Source: an uncultured Acholeplasmataceae bacterium
GTDB lineage: Bacteria; Bacillota_I; Bacilli_A; Acholeplasmatales; Acholeplasmataceae
Length of the DNA: 11,722 bases
Reading direction: 5' to 3'
NCBI GenBank assembly: GCA_937983315.1
Contig: CALKAH010000021.1
Location: forward strand, 1-11,722
How positions within the stretch are numbered: the first letter of the stretch is position 1; each line of letters starts with the position of its first letter. Shown here one piece after another: positions 1 to 6,007 of the stretch. The position numbers and the translations under genes are program-made. The notes under the pieces are model-generated. The model had not been told where the DNA came from and did no database searches. It saw only the letters and a program-made list of their open reading frames with translations.

Positions 1-154
1 TGAGACCAAACGACATTGCAGCAAAAAAAAGACCAAACATATAATCAGGAATTTCGAGTGCTTTCACCAACGATGGTGTGATAGGATGTCCTAAATTGTG
101 AATGACACCTTGTAGAAATAAGAACATAACAATCAGGATAAGATTTTTCTTCAT
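1..154 (-). CDS. MFS transporter, N-terminal fragment (runs off the contig)
   Basis: Reading the minus strand from the ATG at 154-152 gives 51 open codons to the window edge, so only the N-terminus is present. The visible protein starts with a short basic end (MKKN), then a hydrophobic helix (LILIVMFLFLQGVI), then a HNLGHPITPSLV stretch and a second hydrophobic stretch beginning YMFGLFFAAMSFGL. This spacing and wording resembles the first two helices of major facilitator superfamily permeases, which move small solutes by proton-coupled or uniport transport in the cytoplasmic membrane; substrate cannot be told. A GGAGAG ribosome binding site lies just upstream (158-163 on the complement), and a TATAAT hexamer at 176-181. 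The gene is divergent from the small metal chaperone gene. An 8-T run inside the gene (31-38 region) keeps the frame. The family call rests on about 50 residues and is therefore moderate. Confidence 0.6.
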   Translation of the reverse strand, partial: MKKNLILIVMFLFLQGVIHNLGHPITPSLVKALEIPDYMFGLFFAAMSFGL

Positions 155-175
155 AGACTCTCCATACATAATTCT

Positions 176-181
176 ATTATA
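176..181 (-). promoter_or_regulatory. Candidate -10 box for the MFS transporter gene
   Basis: The complement reads TATAAT, 22 bases upstream of the ATG at 154 with a GGAGAG ribosome binding site between. The -35 position at 17-base spacing (199-204, TGATAA) is weak, so this is a single-element prediction. Confidence 0.4.
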
Positions 182-286
182 CTGAAATGTATGGGATTTT
201 ATCATGGAAAGCAATCGAAAATATTGCATATCATTTGCCTTTTTGACACATTCAAAAGAGAATAAAAAGTGAAAGGATGTGTTGAT

Positions 287-505
287 GTGAAAAAAGCGGA
301 ATACGATGTTTTAGGTATGCACTGTGTCAGTTGTTCAACTGCTATTTCCAAGTTATTATCCAAGACAAAGGGTGTCTCTGATGTTGAAGTCACACTTACT
401 GAAAGTAAAATTGCGATTGAATACGATGAGAATGTCGTCGATGATAAAAAAATCGTTGAACAAGTTGGTCGTTTGGGTTATAAAGCCGTTGAACGTAAAA
501 AGTAG
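287..505 (+). CDS. CopZ-like heavy-metal-associated (HMA) domain chaperone
   Basis: A 72-residue protein consisting of one HMA domain. Residues 10-16 read GMHCVSC, the family's GMxCxxC loop whose two cysteines (C13, C16) bind Cu(I) or a similar soft metal; the rest follows the beta-alpha-beta-beta-alpha-beta plan, ending with the usual GRLGYKA helix. Such free-standing domains carry copper in the cytosol to a P-type ATPase or a repressor; no ATPase or CsoR/CopY gene is visible nearby, so the partner must be elsewhere. I chose the GTG at 287 because GAAAGGA (271-277) sits 9 bases upstream; a GTG at 269 would overlap that site and add six residues. The stop codon at 503-505 shares its last base with a strong terminator, so the gene is probably a one-gene unit. 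Metal specificity (Cu, Hg, Zn) is not decidable from the sequence. Confidence 0.85.
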   Translation: MKKAEYDVLGMHCVSCSTAISKLLSKTKGVSDVEVTLTESKIAIEYDENVVDDKKIVEQVGRLGYKAVERKK

Positions 506-528
506 GAACATATCGATGTTCCTTTTTT
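505..528 (+). terminator. Intrinsic terminator after the HMA chaperone
   Basis: Perfect 7-bp stem GGAACAT / ATGTTCC (505-511 and 516-522) with a 4-base loop, followed by six T (523-528). The stem starts on the last base of the stop codon. Confidence 0.85.
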
Positions 529-540
529 CTTATTCATCCA

Positions 541-549
541 TGCTATAAT
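541..549 (+). promoter_or_regulatory. Extended -10 promoter of the RNA ligase family gene
   Basis: TGCTATAAT, an exact TGnTATAAT extended -10. No good -35 is present 17 bases upstream, where the preceding terminator lies. The predicted start of transcription (about 556) leaves only about 11 leader bases, which hold a GAGGTGA ribosome binding site. Confidence 0.6.
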
Positions 550-566
550 CATGGTGAGGTGACATC

Positions 567-1106
567 ATGCGTCTTTTTGTGGGTATACCCTTACCTGAAT
601 CAACTCATCAGACGTTATCAGCGGTTCAAGATGAACTAAGACCATTTATCAAGCGTGGTCGCTTGACCGATCATACGCTTTTTCATTTGACCCTATTATT
701 CATTGGTGAAGTGGATGCTAATCAAATTTCTATTCTAACATCTCATTTGAAAAATGGTCTTCAAACATTTCACCCATTTCAACTCAACCTCGCTTCATTA
801 GGTACTTTTGATCGAGGTATTGAATCCGTGCTTTGGATCGGTATTCAACAACCACCCAAAATCCTTGACGAGCTTTCTAAAACGATTCAACACATCGTGA
901 AGAATCTAAAACTAGAACCGAGTGATCAACCTTTTAGACCCCATATCACTTTGGGAAGACAAATCGTGTTGATCAATCATGGCGATCATCATCGTGTTCA
1001 TGTACCCTCCATAAGTTTTGAGGTTAATAGAATTCATCTTTACTTAAGTCATCAAGTCGATGGAAAACTGACCTATACGCCTCTTGATACATACCACCTC
1101 ATCTAG
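567..1106 (+). CDS. thpR: RNA 2',3'-cyclic phosphodiesterase / 2'-5' RNA ligase family protein
   Basis: A 179-residue member of the 2H phosphoesterase superfamily, close to the usual family length (about 180). The two signature HxT motifs are intact: H40-L-T42 in FHLTLLFIG and H126-I-T128 in RPHITLGR; these four residues form the active site. The N-terminus MRLFVGIPLP is typical of the ThpR/LigT group. Known members open 2',3'-cyclic phosphates on RNA ends in vitro, and the E. coli enzyme can also join tRNA halves through a 2'-5' bond; the physiological job remains unclear. The ATG at 567 has GAGGTGA just upstream. The gene lies 61 bases after the HMA chaperone, but the terminator between them and its own extended -10 suggest separate expression. 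The stop is followed at once by a terminator. Confidence 0.9.
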   Translation: MRLFVGIPLPESTHQTLSAVQDELRPFIKRGRLTDHTLFHLTLLFIGEVDANQISILTSHLKNGLQTFHPFQLNLASLGTFDRGIESVLWIGIQQPPKILDELSKTIQHIVKNLKLEPSDQPFRPHITLGRQIVLINHGDHHRVHVPSISFEVNRIHLYLSHQVDGKLTYTPLDTYHLI

Positions 1107-1116
1107 GTGGTTTTTT
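1093..1116 (+). terminator. Intrinsic terminator after thpR
   Basis: Stem ACCACCT / AGGTGGT (1093-1099, 1105-1111), 5-base loop, then a run of T to 1116. It overlaps the last codons of thpR. Confidence 0.85.
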
Positions 1117-1119
1117 AAT

Positions 1120-1141
1120 AAAAAAGGATGCACCAGCATCC
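1120..1141 (-). terminator. Intrinsic terminator after fabV
   Basis: On the minus strand GGATGC-TGGT-GCATCC (1141-1126) is followed by six T (1125-1120). Its first base is the last base of the fabV stop codon. Together with the neighbouring hairpin at 1093-1116 it insulates two converging genes. Confidence 0.85.
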
Positions 1142-2334
1142 TATTCGGGTTGTAACATACCTAGCATATCGAGATTGACGTCTTGATTATAATCGATGTT
1201 TTCATAGCCAAATCCATGAATTTGATTGAACTCACGAATAAATGTTTGTGTTCCATGAAGCTCAAAGAGTTCATGTTCTGACAAATGAAGCATCATTTCG
1301 ATAGTCTCTTGTTGAACATCTTCTTTCATTTCAAGATGATCGAGTCGAATTCTACCTTCAACATCAACAATTCGTTTTTGCCCATAGACCATATCTCGAA
1401 AGAGACGCATCTTATGTTCAAGGATCGTTTCATGTAATCCTTTTCTCATCATCACATCAAATAAACACGAGACATAAACAGGCATCTGTGGAATAAAGAC
1501 GGACGCTTTGGTGACGACAGCTTTTGATGATGAAATAAGTGCTTCGCCTTGGTATTTATCCTTTAAATATGCGTTCATGGTTTGTGCGGCTTGTTCTAAA
1601 TCTTCTTTCGCTTTTCCTAAGGTACCCCCACGATAAATCTTATCTGTCGTAGGTCCTCCGATATAGGTATATGAAATGGTTTTAAATCCTGGGTTTAATA
1701 AATCATGATCAGCAAGTGCCATAATCCAATCTTTCCACGCACTGCCACCCATCACATAGACTGTATCCTTAATCTCGTCTTCTGTAGCAATACCAATCGA
1801 TAAGTCTTTGACGTGTAAATCAGCTAAATCGATGGTTTTACCGAGTGCTTCTTCTCCAATCGCTTTAATGCTCGATTTCACAAGATTTCCTGTTTCTTCA
1901 TTGAAACGTGCCCCTGCAGCAAGTGAGTAGATGACAAGATCGAGCTTTCCAAAGGTTTCTTGAATATAGGAGATGACATCTTTTTTCATGTGTGAACCGA
2001 AAGCATCACCGACAAAATCTTTATGGATATGCTTTGTTTCTTTTGCATAATGTTGAAAATAGATGTTATTCCACCATCCTGCTGTCCCTGTACGTTTTCC
2101 TTTAGGTGGCGTTTCAAAACTAATGTTTAATGTATCACTTTTCGCGCCATATGCTAAAGCAATACGCGACGATAATCCATAACCAGAAGAACCACCAATA
2201 ATCAACACTTTTTTGGGTCCTTGAAAGGATGGGAGTTTTTTCGCTTCTTGGATTTGATCAAAAACAAATTGTTCACATCCTACAGGATGCGCATTTAAGA
2301 ATATATTCGAACGGATGGATGGTTCAATAAGCAT
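1141..2334 (-). CDS. fabV: Trans-2-enoyl-CoA / enoyl-ACP reductase, FabV type (NADH)
   Basis: A 397-residue protein, the full FabV length. It carries out the last reduction of each fatty-acid elongation round (trans-2-enoyl-ACP or -CoA to acyl) using NADH. The N-terminal part holds the nucleotide-binding loop GGSSGYGLSSR (47-57), and residues 222-243 hold the FabV catalytic pair as Y-x8-K: Y234 and K243 in IYRGGTLGKAK. The EATTPPKGKRTGTAGWW-like segment (74-88, here PPKGKRTGTAGWW) and YSLAAGAR (136-143) are also characteristic. It is a long-form SDR-related enzyme and, unlike FabI, is known to tolerate triclosan. The ATG at 2334 has GAAGAGG seven to eight bases upstream. It is monocistronic with its own promoter and a palindrome at the predicted transcription start, pointing to control by a repressor. 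It could act on short-chain crotonyl-CoA rather than ACP substrates; sequence alone does not decide. Confidence 0.93.
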   Translation of the reverse strand: MLIEPSIRSNIFLNAHPVGCEQFVFDQIQEAKKLPSFQGPKKVLIIGGSSGYGLSSRIALAYGAKSDTLNISFETPPKGKRTGTAGWWNNIYFQHYAKETKHIHKDFVGDAFGSHMKKDVISYIQETFGKLDLVIYSLAAGARFNEETGNLVKSSIKAIGEEALGKTIDLADLHVKDLSIGIATEDEIKDTVYVMGGSAWKDWIMALADHDLLNPGFKTISYTYIGGPTTDKIYRGGTLGKAKEDLEQAAQTMNAYLKDKYQGEALISSSKAVVTKASVFIPQMPVYVSCLFDVMMRKGLHETILEHKMRLFRDMVYGQKRIVDVEGRIRLDHLEMKEDVQQETIEMMLHLSEHELFELHGTQTFIREFNQIHGFGYENIDYNQDVNLDMLGMLQPE

Positions 2335-2361
2335 AGTATAACCTCTTCAAGATTTTCGTTT

Positions 2362-2381
2362 TAGTCAGTCGATATTGACTA
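2362..2381. promoter_or_regulatory. Palindrome at the fabV transcription start, candidate operator
   Basis: Six-base arms TAGTCA (2362-2367) and TGACTA (2376-2381) separated by 8 bases, with further partial symmetry inside. It covers the predicted +1 to +20 of the fabV transcript, where a bound repressor would block initiation. FapR and FabT regulate lipid genes in Firmicutes, but this sequence does not clearly match either of their known sites, so the regulator is unassigned. Confidence 0.45.
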
Positions 2382-2387
2382 TCTATC

Positions 2388-2416
2388 ATGATATCATAAC
2401 TTGTTTAGATATTCAA
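2388..2416 (-). promoter_or_regulatory. fabV promoter
   Basis: On the minus strand TTGAAT (2416-2411) and TATCAT (2393-2388) are separated by exactly 17 bases, and the -10 carries a TGn extension (TGATATCAT). Predicted transcription start is near 2381. Confidence 0.65.
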
Positions 2417-2426
2417 AGTATTTCAG

Positions 2427-2452
2427 CAAAAAAGAAAGGGGCGCTGCCCCTT
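2427..2452 (-). terminator. Intrinsic terminator after the DUF4349 lipoprotein
   Basis: Minus strand AAGGGGC-AGC-GCCCCTT (2452-2436) followed by the T-rich tract TCTTTTTT. GC-rich stem of 7 bp with a 3-base loop. Confidence 0.85.
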
Positions 2453-2461
2453 GATGATGAC

Positions 2462-3250
2462 TTATGATTTGACTTGCTTTTTGAGATCTGCTTTACGATT
2501 GCGTCGTTTAATGTAGAAACGTAAGCCTAAACCTAGACCACCTGCTAAGATACCAAATGGTAAAACGGTGACTAAAATGATCATGAATTCTTCAAAGAAA
2601 GTCAATAACCCATTCCAACCACTGATGAACCCTTGTCCAACGCGTGCAATAAACGGTGATTCAGTTTCAAGACGTGAACCACGAAGTGTGATGTTAACTT
2701 CACTATAATCGACTAAGCTATCAAAGACAGCTAATTCCCCGTTTAAACGTTGTAATTCAACTTCTAAAGTCGATAACTGCCCATTGATCACAATCATATC
2801 CGAAAGGGATGCATTCTCATAGAGTTCTAAAAGACGATCAATCTGTGTTTCAAGCGCAAGAATCCGGTTTGATTTATCCTGATATTGCAAAGAAACATCG
2901 GTTCCTGTCTTATCAAATTGATAGACTTTGTAATCATCTCTAATCGCATCAATAAAGGCATCTAAACGTTCTGTTTTAATGCGCATCGTGAATGTTGCGT
3001 ATGTATCACTGATCGATTCTCGATCAAACCATTCATCGGACTCTAAGCGCGATGAAAGGTCATCAATCGCTTCATCAAGATTTACCGTATTGATGGATAG
3101 ATTGACTTCGTAAATGATTTTACGTATAGGTATGTCATCAGCAAGGATCACTGTCTCTGACTCATTGTCATCATCTTGAATAACCCCTTCTTGAGAACAA
3201 CCTGCAAGTAAACCTAACAACAAAAAAAGAACAAATATGACTTTTTTCAT
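2462..3250 (-). CDS. DUF4349-type membrane-anchored lipoprotein
   Basis: A 262-residue exported protein. Residues 1-17 are a signal peptide and LLAGC (14-18) is a lipobox, so C18 should be lipidated and the protein tethered outside the membrane. An acidic linker (25-39) follows, then an alpha/beta region (about 43-120), a heptad-rich stretch predicted as coiled coil (about 125-178, NRILALETQIDRLLELYE), a beta segment ending NITLRGSR (186-193), and a C-terminal membrane helix (about 217-247) with a basic tail. This order matches DUF4349 proteins, whose function is not known. With both a lipid anchor and a C-terminal helix, the domain between them would be held close to the outer face of the membrane. 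The ATG at 3250 has a very strong GAGGAGGGG site. It appears to be a single-gene unit with a terminator directly downstream. Confidence 0.8.
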   Translation of the reverse strand: MKKVIFVLFLLLGLLAGCSQEGVIQDDDNESETVILADDIPIRKIIYEVNLSINTVNLDEAIDDLSSRLESDEWFDRESISDTYATFTMRIKTERLDAFIDAIRDDYKVYQFDKTGTDVSLQYQDKSNRILALETQIDRLLELYENASLSDMIVINGQLSTLEVELQRLNGELAVFDSLVDYSEVNITLRGSRLETESPFIARVGQGFISGWNGLLTFFEEFMIILVTVLPFGILAGGLGLGLRFYIKRRNRKADLKKQVKS

Positions 3251-3289
3251 ATAAACCCCTCCTCATGTATCGTCATGTTTATTTTACAC

Positions 3290-3306
3290 CTAAACATCTT
3301 GTTTAG
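3290..3306. other. Hairpin between the kinase-like and lipoprotein genes
   Basis: Perfect 7-bp inverted repeat CTAAACA / TGTTTAG with a 3-base spacer, 3 bases past the stop of the upstream minus-strand gene. There is no T run after it, so it is either a weak terminator, an mRNA 3'-end stabiliser, or an operator for the lipoprotein gene. Confidence 0.4.
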
Positions 3307-3309
3307 TGC

Positions 3310-3849
3310 TTAGGTTTGAACACAAAAAGATTGATAAGCTTGATGAACCGTGCGTGCAAGTTCACTTAACGTATGTGATTCGTTTTCGATTAATAAATCA
3401 ATACGTAAAAAAACATCGCGATGAAAAACTGATCGATCATGAAGAAGTCGTTGATTGACGTGATCAATCGTATCTCCACGCGATAGCATGCGTTTCTTTC
3501 TGATATCCTCACTGGTTTCTACATAGACAATAAAGACATGTTTATTCGCACGTGATATTAGTGTATTGGCACCATTGGGATCGACAATGACAACACCATT
3601 AAACATCACATCTTTTTTTTGAATACCATATAAGTATCCATTATAGTGTGTCACTTCATAAAAAGCATCTTCTTGTTCAAGGATATGGAAGGTTTCTTCA
3701 TCTAAAAAATGATAATCAACATCATCACATTCACCTTGACGTTTGGGTCTCGTTGTGGTTGTAATACATTTCGTATACCCATAGGTTTGATATAGTTTTT
3801 TGGCGAGTTCCGTTTTTCCACTAGCGCTTGCTCCAACGAGTACAATCAT
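3310..3849 (-). CDS. Guanylate-kinase-like P-loop protein
   Basis: A 179-residue protein that follows the guanylate kinase layout: P-loop GASASGKT (6-13), the GMP-binding TTTRPKRQGE (31-40, R34 and R37), VDYHF (44-48), YNGYLYG (69-75), and an R-rich lid (R117-R124). Guanylate kinase converts GMP to GDP with ATP. It is shorter than the usual essential enzyme (about 190-207), has MIVLVGASASGKT in place of the usual SGPSGxGK, and lacks a neighbouring rpoZ, so it may be a paralogue or a kinase of another nucleotide rather than the housekeeping Gmk. I start it at the ATG at 3849 because AAGGA lies upstream and the P-loop is at the expected distance from the N-terminus; the frame is open 47 codons further, but that part reads like translated intergenic DNA and overlaps the divergent promoter. 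It is divergent from the acetyltransferase gene. Confidence 0.72.
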   Translation of the reverse strand: MIVLVGASASGKTELAKKLYQTYGYTKCITTTTRPKRQGECDDVDYHFLDEETFHILEQEDAFYEVTHYNGYLYGIQKKDVMFNGVVIVDPNGANTLISRANKHVFIVYVETSEDIRKKRMLSRGDTIDHVNQRLLHDRSVFHRDVFLRIDLLIENESHTLSELARTVHQAYQSFCVQT

Positions 3850-3871
3850 GATGTCACATCCTTCTTGAAGC

Positions 3872-3880
3872 ATTATATCA
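3872..3880 (-). promoter_or_regulatory. Extended -10 promoter of the kinase-like gene
   Basis: Minus strand TGATATAAT (3880-3872), an exact TGnTATAAT, 22 bases before the chosen ATG. This supports the shorter start: the longer frame would begin upstream of the promoter. No good -35. Confidence 0.6.
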
Positions 3881-3909
3881 TATTTTATAGCTGAGGGAGA
3901 CACTAAATT

Positions 3910-3918
3910 TGTTACAAT
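3910..3918 (+). promoter_or_regulatory. Extended -10 promoter of the acetyltransferase gene
   Basis: TGTTACAAT, a TGn-extended -10 with one mismatch to TATAAT, 26 bases before the ATG at 3945. The -35 is weak. Confidence 0.5.
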
Positions 3919-3944
3919 AAGGATGAACGATTGGAGTGAAAAAG

Positions 3945-4442
3945 ATGATTGTATATGAACATCAAACCAAAAAATTTCGACTTCGGACAACCGATCAAAC
4001 GGATGTATCCTTGATTTTAAGTTATATTCGAAAACTTGCGATCTATGAAAAGCTTGAACATGTGATGAAAGCTACTGAATCATCACTTGAGACATCTTTA
4101 TTTAAAGAGCATCGTGCGGAGGTCATCATTGCAGAATATGAGGAAAAACCGATTGGATTTGCCTTATTTTTCCATAATTATTCAACCTTTTTAGGAAAGG
4201 CTAATCTTTATCTTGAAGATCTTTTTATCGATCCTGAATATCGACATCGTGGTTTTGGACGTATGATATTTACGTATTTAGCTCATTTAGCGTTAGAACG
4301 TGGATGTGAGCGTTTTGATTGGATGTGTTTGAATTGGAATGAACCATCGATTCAATTTTATAAACGCTTAGGGGCTAAACCCCTTGCAGATTGGATCACA
4401 TTTCGACTCGATCATGAAGCATTAATCCATCTGACACAATAA
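3945..4442 (+). CDS. GNAT N-acetyltransferase, diamine/thialysine (SSAT-like) type
   Basis: A 165-residue GNAT-fold enzyme that transfers acetyl from acetyl-CoA to an amine. The acetyl-CoA loop is RHRGFG (100-105), preceded by the strand LYLEDLFIDPEYR (88-100). C-terminal features WMCLNWNEPSIQFYKRLGA (126-144) with N132 and Y139 match the spermidine/spermine or thialysine acetyltransferase group, where the tyrosine acts as general acid. A likely substrate is therefore a polyamine or lysine-like amine, but the wider GNAT family is too varied to be certain. The start is the ATG at 3945, nine bases after GGAG (3932-3936 region); a GTG at 3936 would overlap that site. Terminator follows directly. 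Confidence 0.82.
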   Translation: MIVYEHQTKKFRLRTTDQTDVSLILSYIRKLAIYEKLEHVMKATESSLETSLFKEHRAEVIIAEYEEKPIGFALFFHNYSTFLGKANLYLEDLFIDPEYRHRGFGRMIFTYLAHLALERGCERFDWMCLNWNEPSIQFYKRLGAKPLADWITFRLDHEALIHLTQ

Positions 4443-4445
4443 AAA

Positions 4446-4467
4446 AGACGCCCATGCGTCTATTTTT
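4446..4467. terminator. Bidirectional terminator between acetyltransferase and small basic protein genes
   Basis: Stem AGACGC / GCGTCT (4446-4451, 4456-4461) with loop CCAT. T-rich on the plus strand (ATTTTTA) and six T on the minus strand (4445-4440), so it can end both converging transcripts. Confidence 0.8.
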
Positions 4468-4582
4468 ATACTTTGTCTTTGACAATCTTATTACGAACCA
4501 CTTTTTTGCCTGCCATCTTCGCAGCTTTTAATTGATTCTTTTTAAGATGTTTTCCTTTATAGTTTCTTCCCATCACTTGCAT
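4466..4582 (-). CDS. Small lysine-rich basic protein, 38 residues, function unknown
   Basis: The minus strand encodes MQVMGRNYKGKHLKK followed by NQLKAAKMAGKKVVRNKI and VKDKV, then TAA. About a third of residues are Lys or Arg and there are almost no acidic ones, as in small nucleic-acid-binding or ribosome-associated proteins. I do not recognise a family. The gene is supported by its own extended -10 (TGCTATAAT at 4619-4611), an AAAAGGAG site (4599-4592) 9 bases before the ATG at 4582, and a terminator at the stop. An upstream ATG at 4591 touches the ribosome binding site and is less likely; an ATG at 4573 is also in frame. Being short, it could instead be part of a small RNA, but start, RBS and terminator all fit a coding gene. 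Confidence 0.65.
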   Translation of the reverse strand: MQVMGRNYKGKHLKKNQLKAAKMAGKKVVRNKIVKDKV

Positions 4583-4610
4583 GGATTTCATCTCCTTTTC
4601 TACCTTTCAC

Positions 4611-4619
4611 ATTATAGCA
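4611..4619 (-). promoter_or_regulatory. Extended -10 promoter of the small basic protein gene
   Basis: Minus strand TGCTATAAT, exact TGnTATAAT. The leader would be about 22 bases and contains the AAAAGGAG site. Confidence 0.6.
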
Positions 4620-4630
4620 CAAACAGGATG

Positions 4631-4648
4631 AAAAAAAGCCAGTGCTTT
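4631..4648 (-). terminator. Weak terminator after the adenylate-forming enzyme
   Basis: Minus strand AAAGC-ACTG-GCTTTTTTT (4648-4631 region): short 5-bp stem with a T run, 34 bases beyond the operon's last stop codon. The stem is marginal. Confidence 0.4.
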
Positions 4649-4681
4649 GCACGATTTTTGTGTAAAAAGAAAGAAAAGTCA

Positions 4682-6007
4682 TCAGGGATTCATGTGGAGA
4701 TGTGAGATGAAGCGTTTGTACTTATTCGCATCTTGAGGTAAATCCAGTTTACCGACTTCAATCGTAATGTTTCCATCGACATGGAGTGCATGAAGTTCAT
4801 CAAGTAATCGTTGTTTAAGCTGATTGATATCGAATGTATGAAGGAGATCAACACGTATGAGAATTGATGAAATGTCATCTTGAATGACTTGAAATTCACG
4901 AATCGCATCGCTTTCAGTGATGATCCATCGTGCGAAAAGATCAGCATAAATCACATGAGGTTTCCCTTGTTGATCATAAAACCATAGATTATCATCACGA
5001 CGACCGATAATTCTTTCGATGGTACGAAAATGGGATCCACACGGACAAGGTTCATCGAGTACAATCATATCATTCATTTCATAGCGTATTAAGGGTTGAG
5101 CAAAATTGATCAGATTGGTGATAATCATCCGTTGTCCAACGATGTGAGGTTCTTTGATCAAGTGATGATGCTCATCATAAAGTTCAACATAGACCATATC
5201 TTCATTGATGTGAAGCTTTCCGAAACGACAAGGTGATGCAAGTTGACCTTCGGATGCTTGGTAGATTTCAATGACTTGTGTATGAAATCGATCGATGAAT
5301 TGTTCTTGATCAGCTGAGCTTAGTACTTCAGCATAAGTAATGATCTTCTTTAGCGGATGCTTGATCAAATGAGCATAAGGCATCAACACACGAAGCATCG
5401 AAGGTGGAGCCATGAGGATATTCATCTTTTTTTCATTCATAATCCCAACGAGCTCATCTGGTTTTGTCATGGTTGATGCATAGGTCAATTTCATGAATGG
5501 TGCATTGATATCCTGGAATCCTTGAGAGAATACACGTAAACAAAAGAGAATGCGAACAGGAAGATCACGTAACATCACACCACCACGTGCTAAAAAGACG
5601 GCTGGAAGGCGTTTTGTCATGGACTTAGGTGTAATGAAGAGTCCTTTGTTTCCTGATGTCCCAGAGGATAATCCAACGACATATTGATCACGATAATAAC
5701 CTGAATAATCTTTGTTCTTTTCCTTTTCAAGGGCATATGCCATCGTTTCTTCTTTTCTCAGTCCACATGTATTGATTGTTGAAAAGTTTTCCATCATCAC
5801 AGATTTATTCATGATAGGTAGATGATAAAAATCATCCCATGATGAAAGATCAACGTACTCCTCATGATCACGATAGTATGGACTATGATGCTTTGCATAG
5901 CGAAGTAACTCTTGGATGTTCTTCAATTGGAGCGATTCTATCGCTTCTTGTGTGAGATTTTTCCGATTTTTCATCAAATAGCGATAATCACGAATGGCTT
6001 TAATCAT
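4682..6007 (-). CDS. PaaK / coenzyme F390 synthetase-like adenylate-forming enzyme
   Basis: A 441-residue member of the ANL superfamily close to phenylacetate-CoA ligase (PaaK) and F390-synthetase-related proteins. Such enzymes activate a carboxylic acid with ATP to an acyl-adenylate and usually pass it to CoA. Visible motifs: the ATP loop SSGTSGNKG (114-122), YQASEG (249-254), the hinge-side RYEMND (308-313) and GRRDD (335-339) leading into the small C-terminal domain. A CPCGS (321-325) plus other cysteines (C260) resembles the zinc-like CxC cluster of PaaK relatives. The N-terminus KNIQELLRYAKHHSPYYRDH is also characteristic. It is the last gene of a three-gene operon, overlapping the membrane acyltransferase gene by 8 bases with GAAGG as RBS inside it, so translation is likely coupled. 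It ends with two consecutive TGA codons. The acid substrate is unknown. Confidence 0.82.
   Translation of the reverse strand: MIKAIRDYRYLMKNRKNLTQEAIESLQLKNIQELLRYAKHHSPYYRDHEEYVDLSSWDDFYHLPIMNKSVMMENFSTINTCGLRKEETMAYALEKEKNKDYSGYYRDQYVVGLSSGTSGNKGLFITPKSMTKRLPAVFLARGGVMLRDLPVRILFCLRVFSQGFQDINAPFMKLTYASTMTKPDELVGIMNEKKMNILMAPPSMLRVLMPYAHLIKHPLKKIITYAEVLSSADQEQFIDRFHTQVIEIYQASEGQLASPCRFGKLHINEDMVYVELYDEHHHLIKEPHIVGQRMIITNLINFAQPLIRYEMNDMIVLDEPCPCGSHFRTIERIIGRRDDNLWFYDQQGKPHVIYADLFARWIITESDAIREFQVIQDDISSILIRVDLLHTFDINQLKQRLLDELHALHVDGNITIEVGKLDLPQDANKYKRFISHLHMNP

Noticed and set aside
243-248. TTGACA as -35 of the HMA chaperone gene
   Set aside because: A perfect hexamer, but no -10-like sequence lies 16-18 bases downstream.
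269-286. Upstream GTG start for the HMA chaperone
   Set aside because: It overlaps the GAAAGGA ribosome binding site that correctly serves the GTG at 287.
324-548. Overlapping plus-strand frame across the HMA gene
   Set aside because: Out-of-frame shadow of the chaperone gene, crossing its terminator and lacking any family features.
3290-3306. Calling the perfect hairpin a full intrinsic terminator
   Set aside because: No T run on either strand after the stem, so only a tentative hairpin is recorded.
3850-3990. 47-codon N-terminal extension of the kinase-like protein
   Set aside because: It has no RBS, overlaps the divergent promoter region and the start of the acetyltransferase gene, and a TGATATAAT promoter lies inside it.
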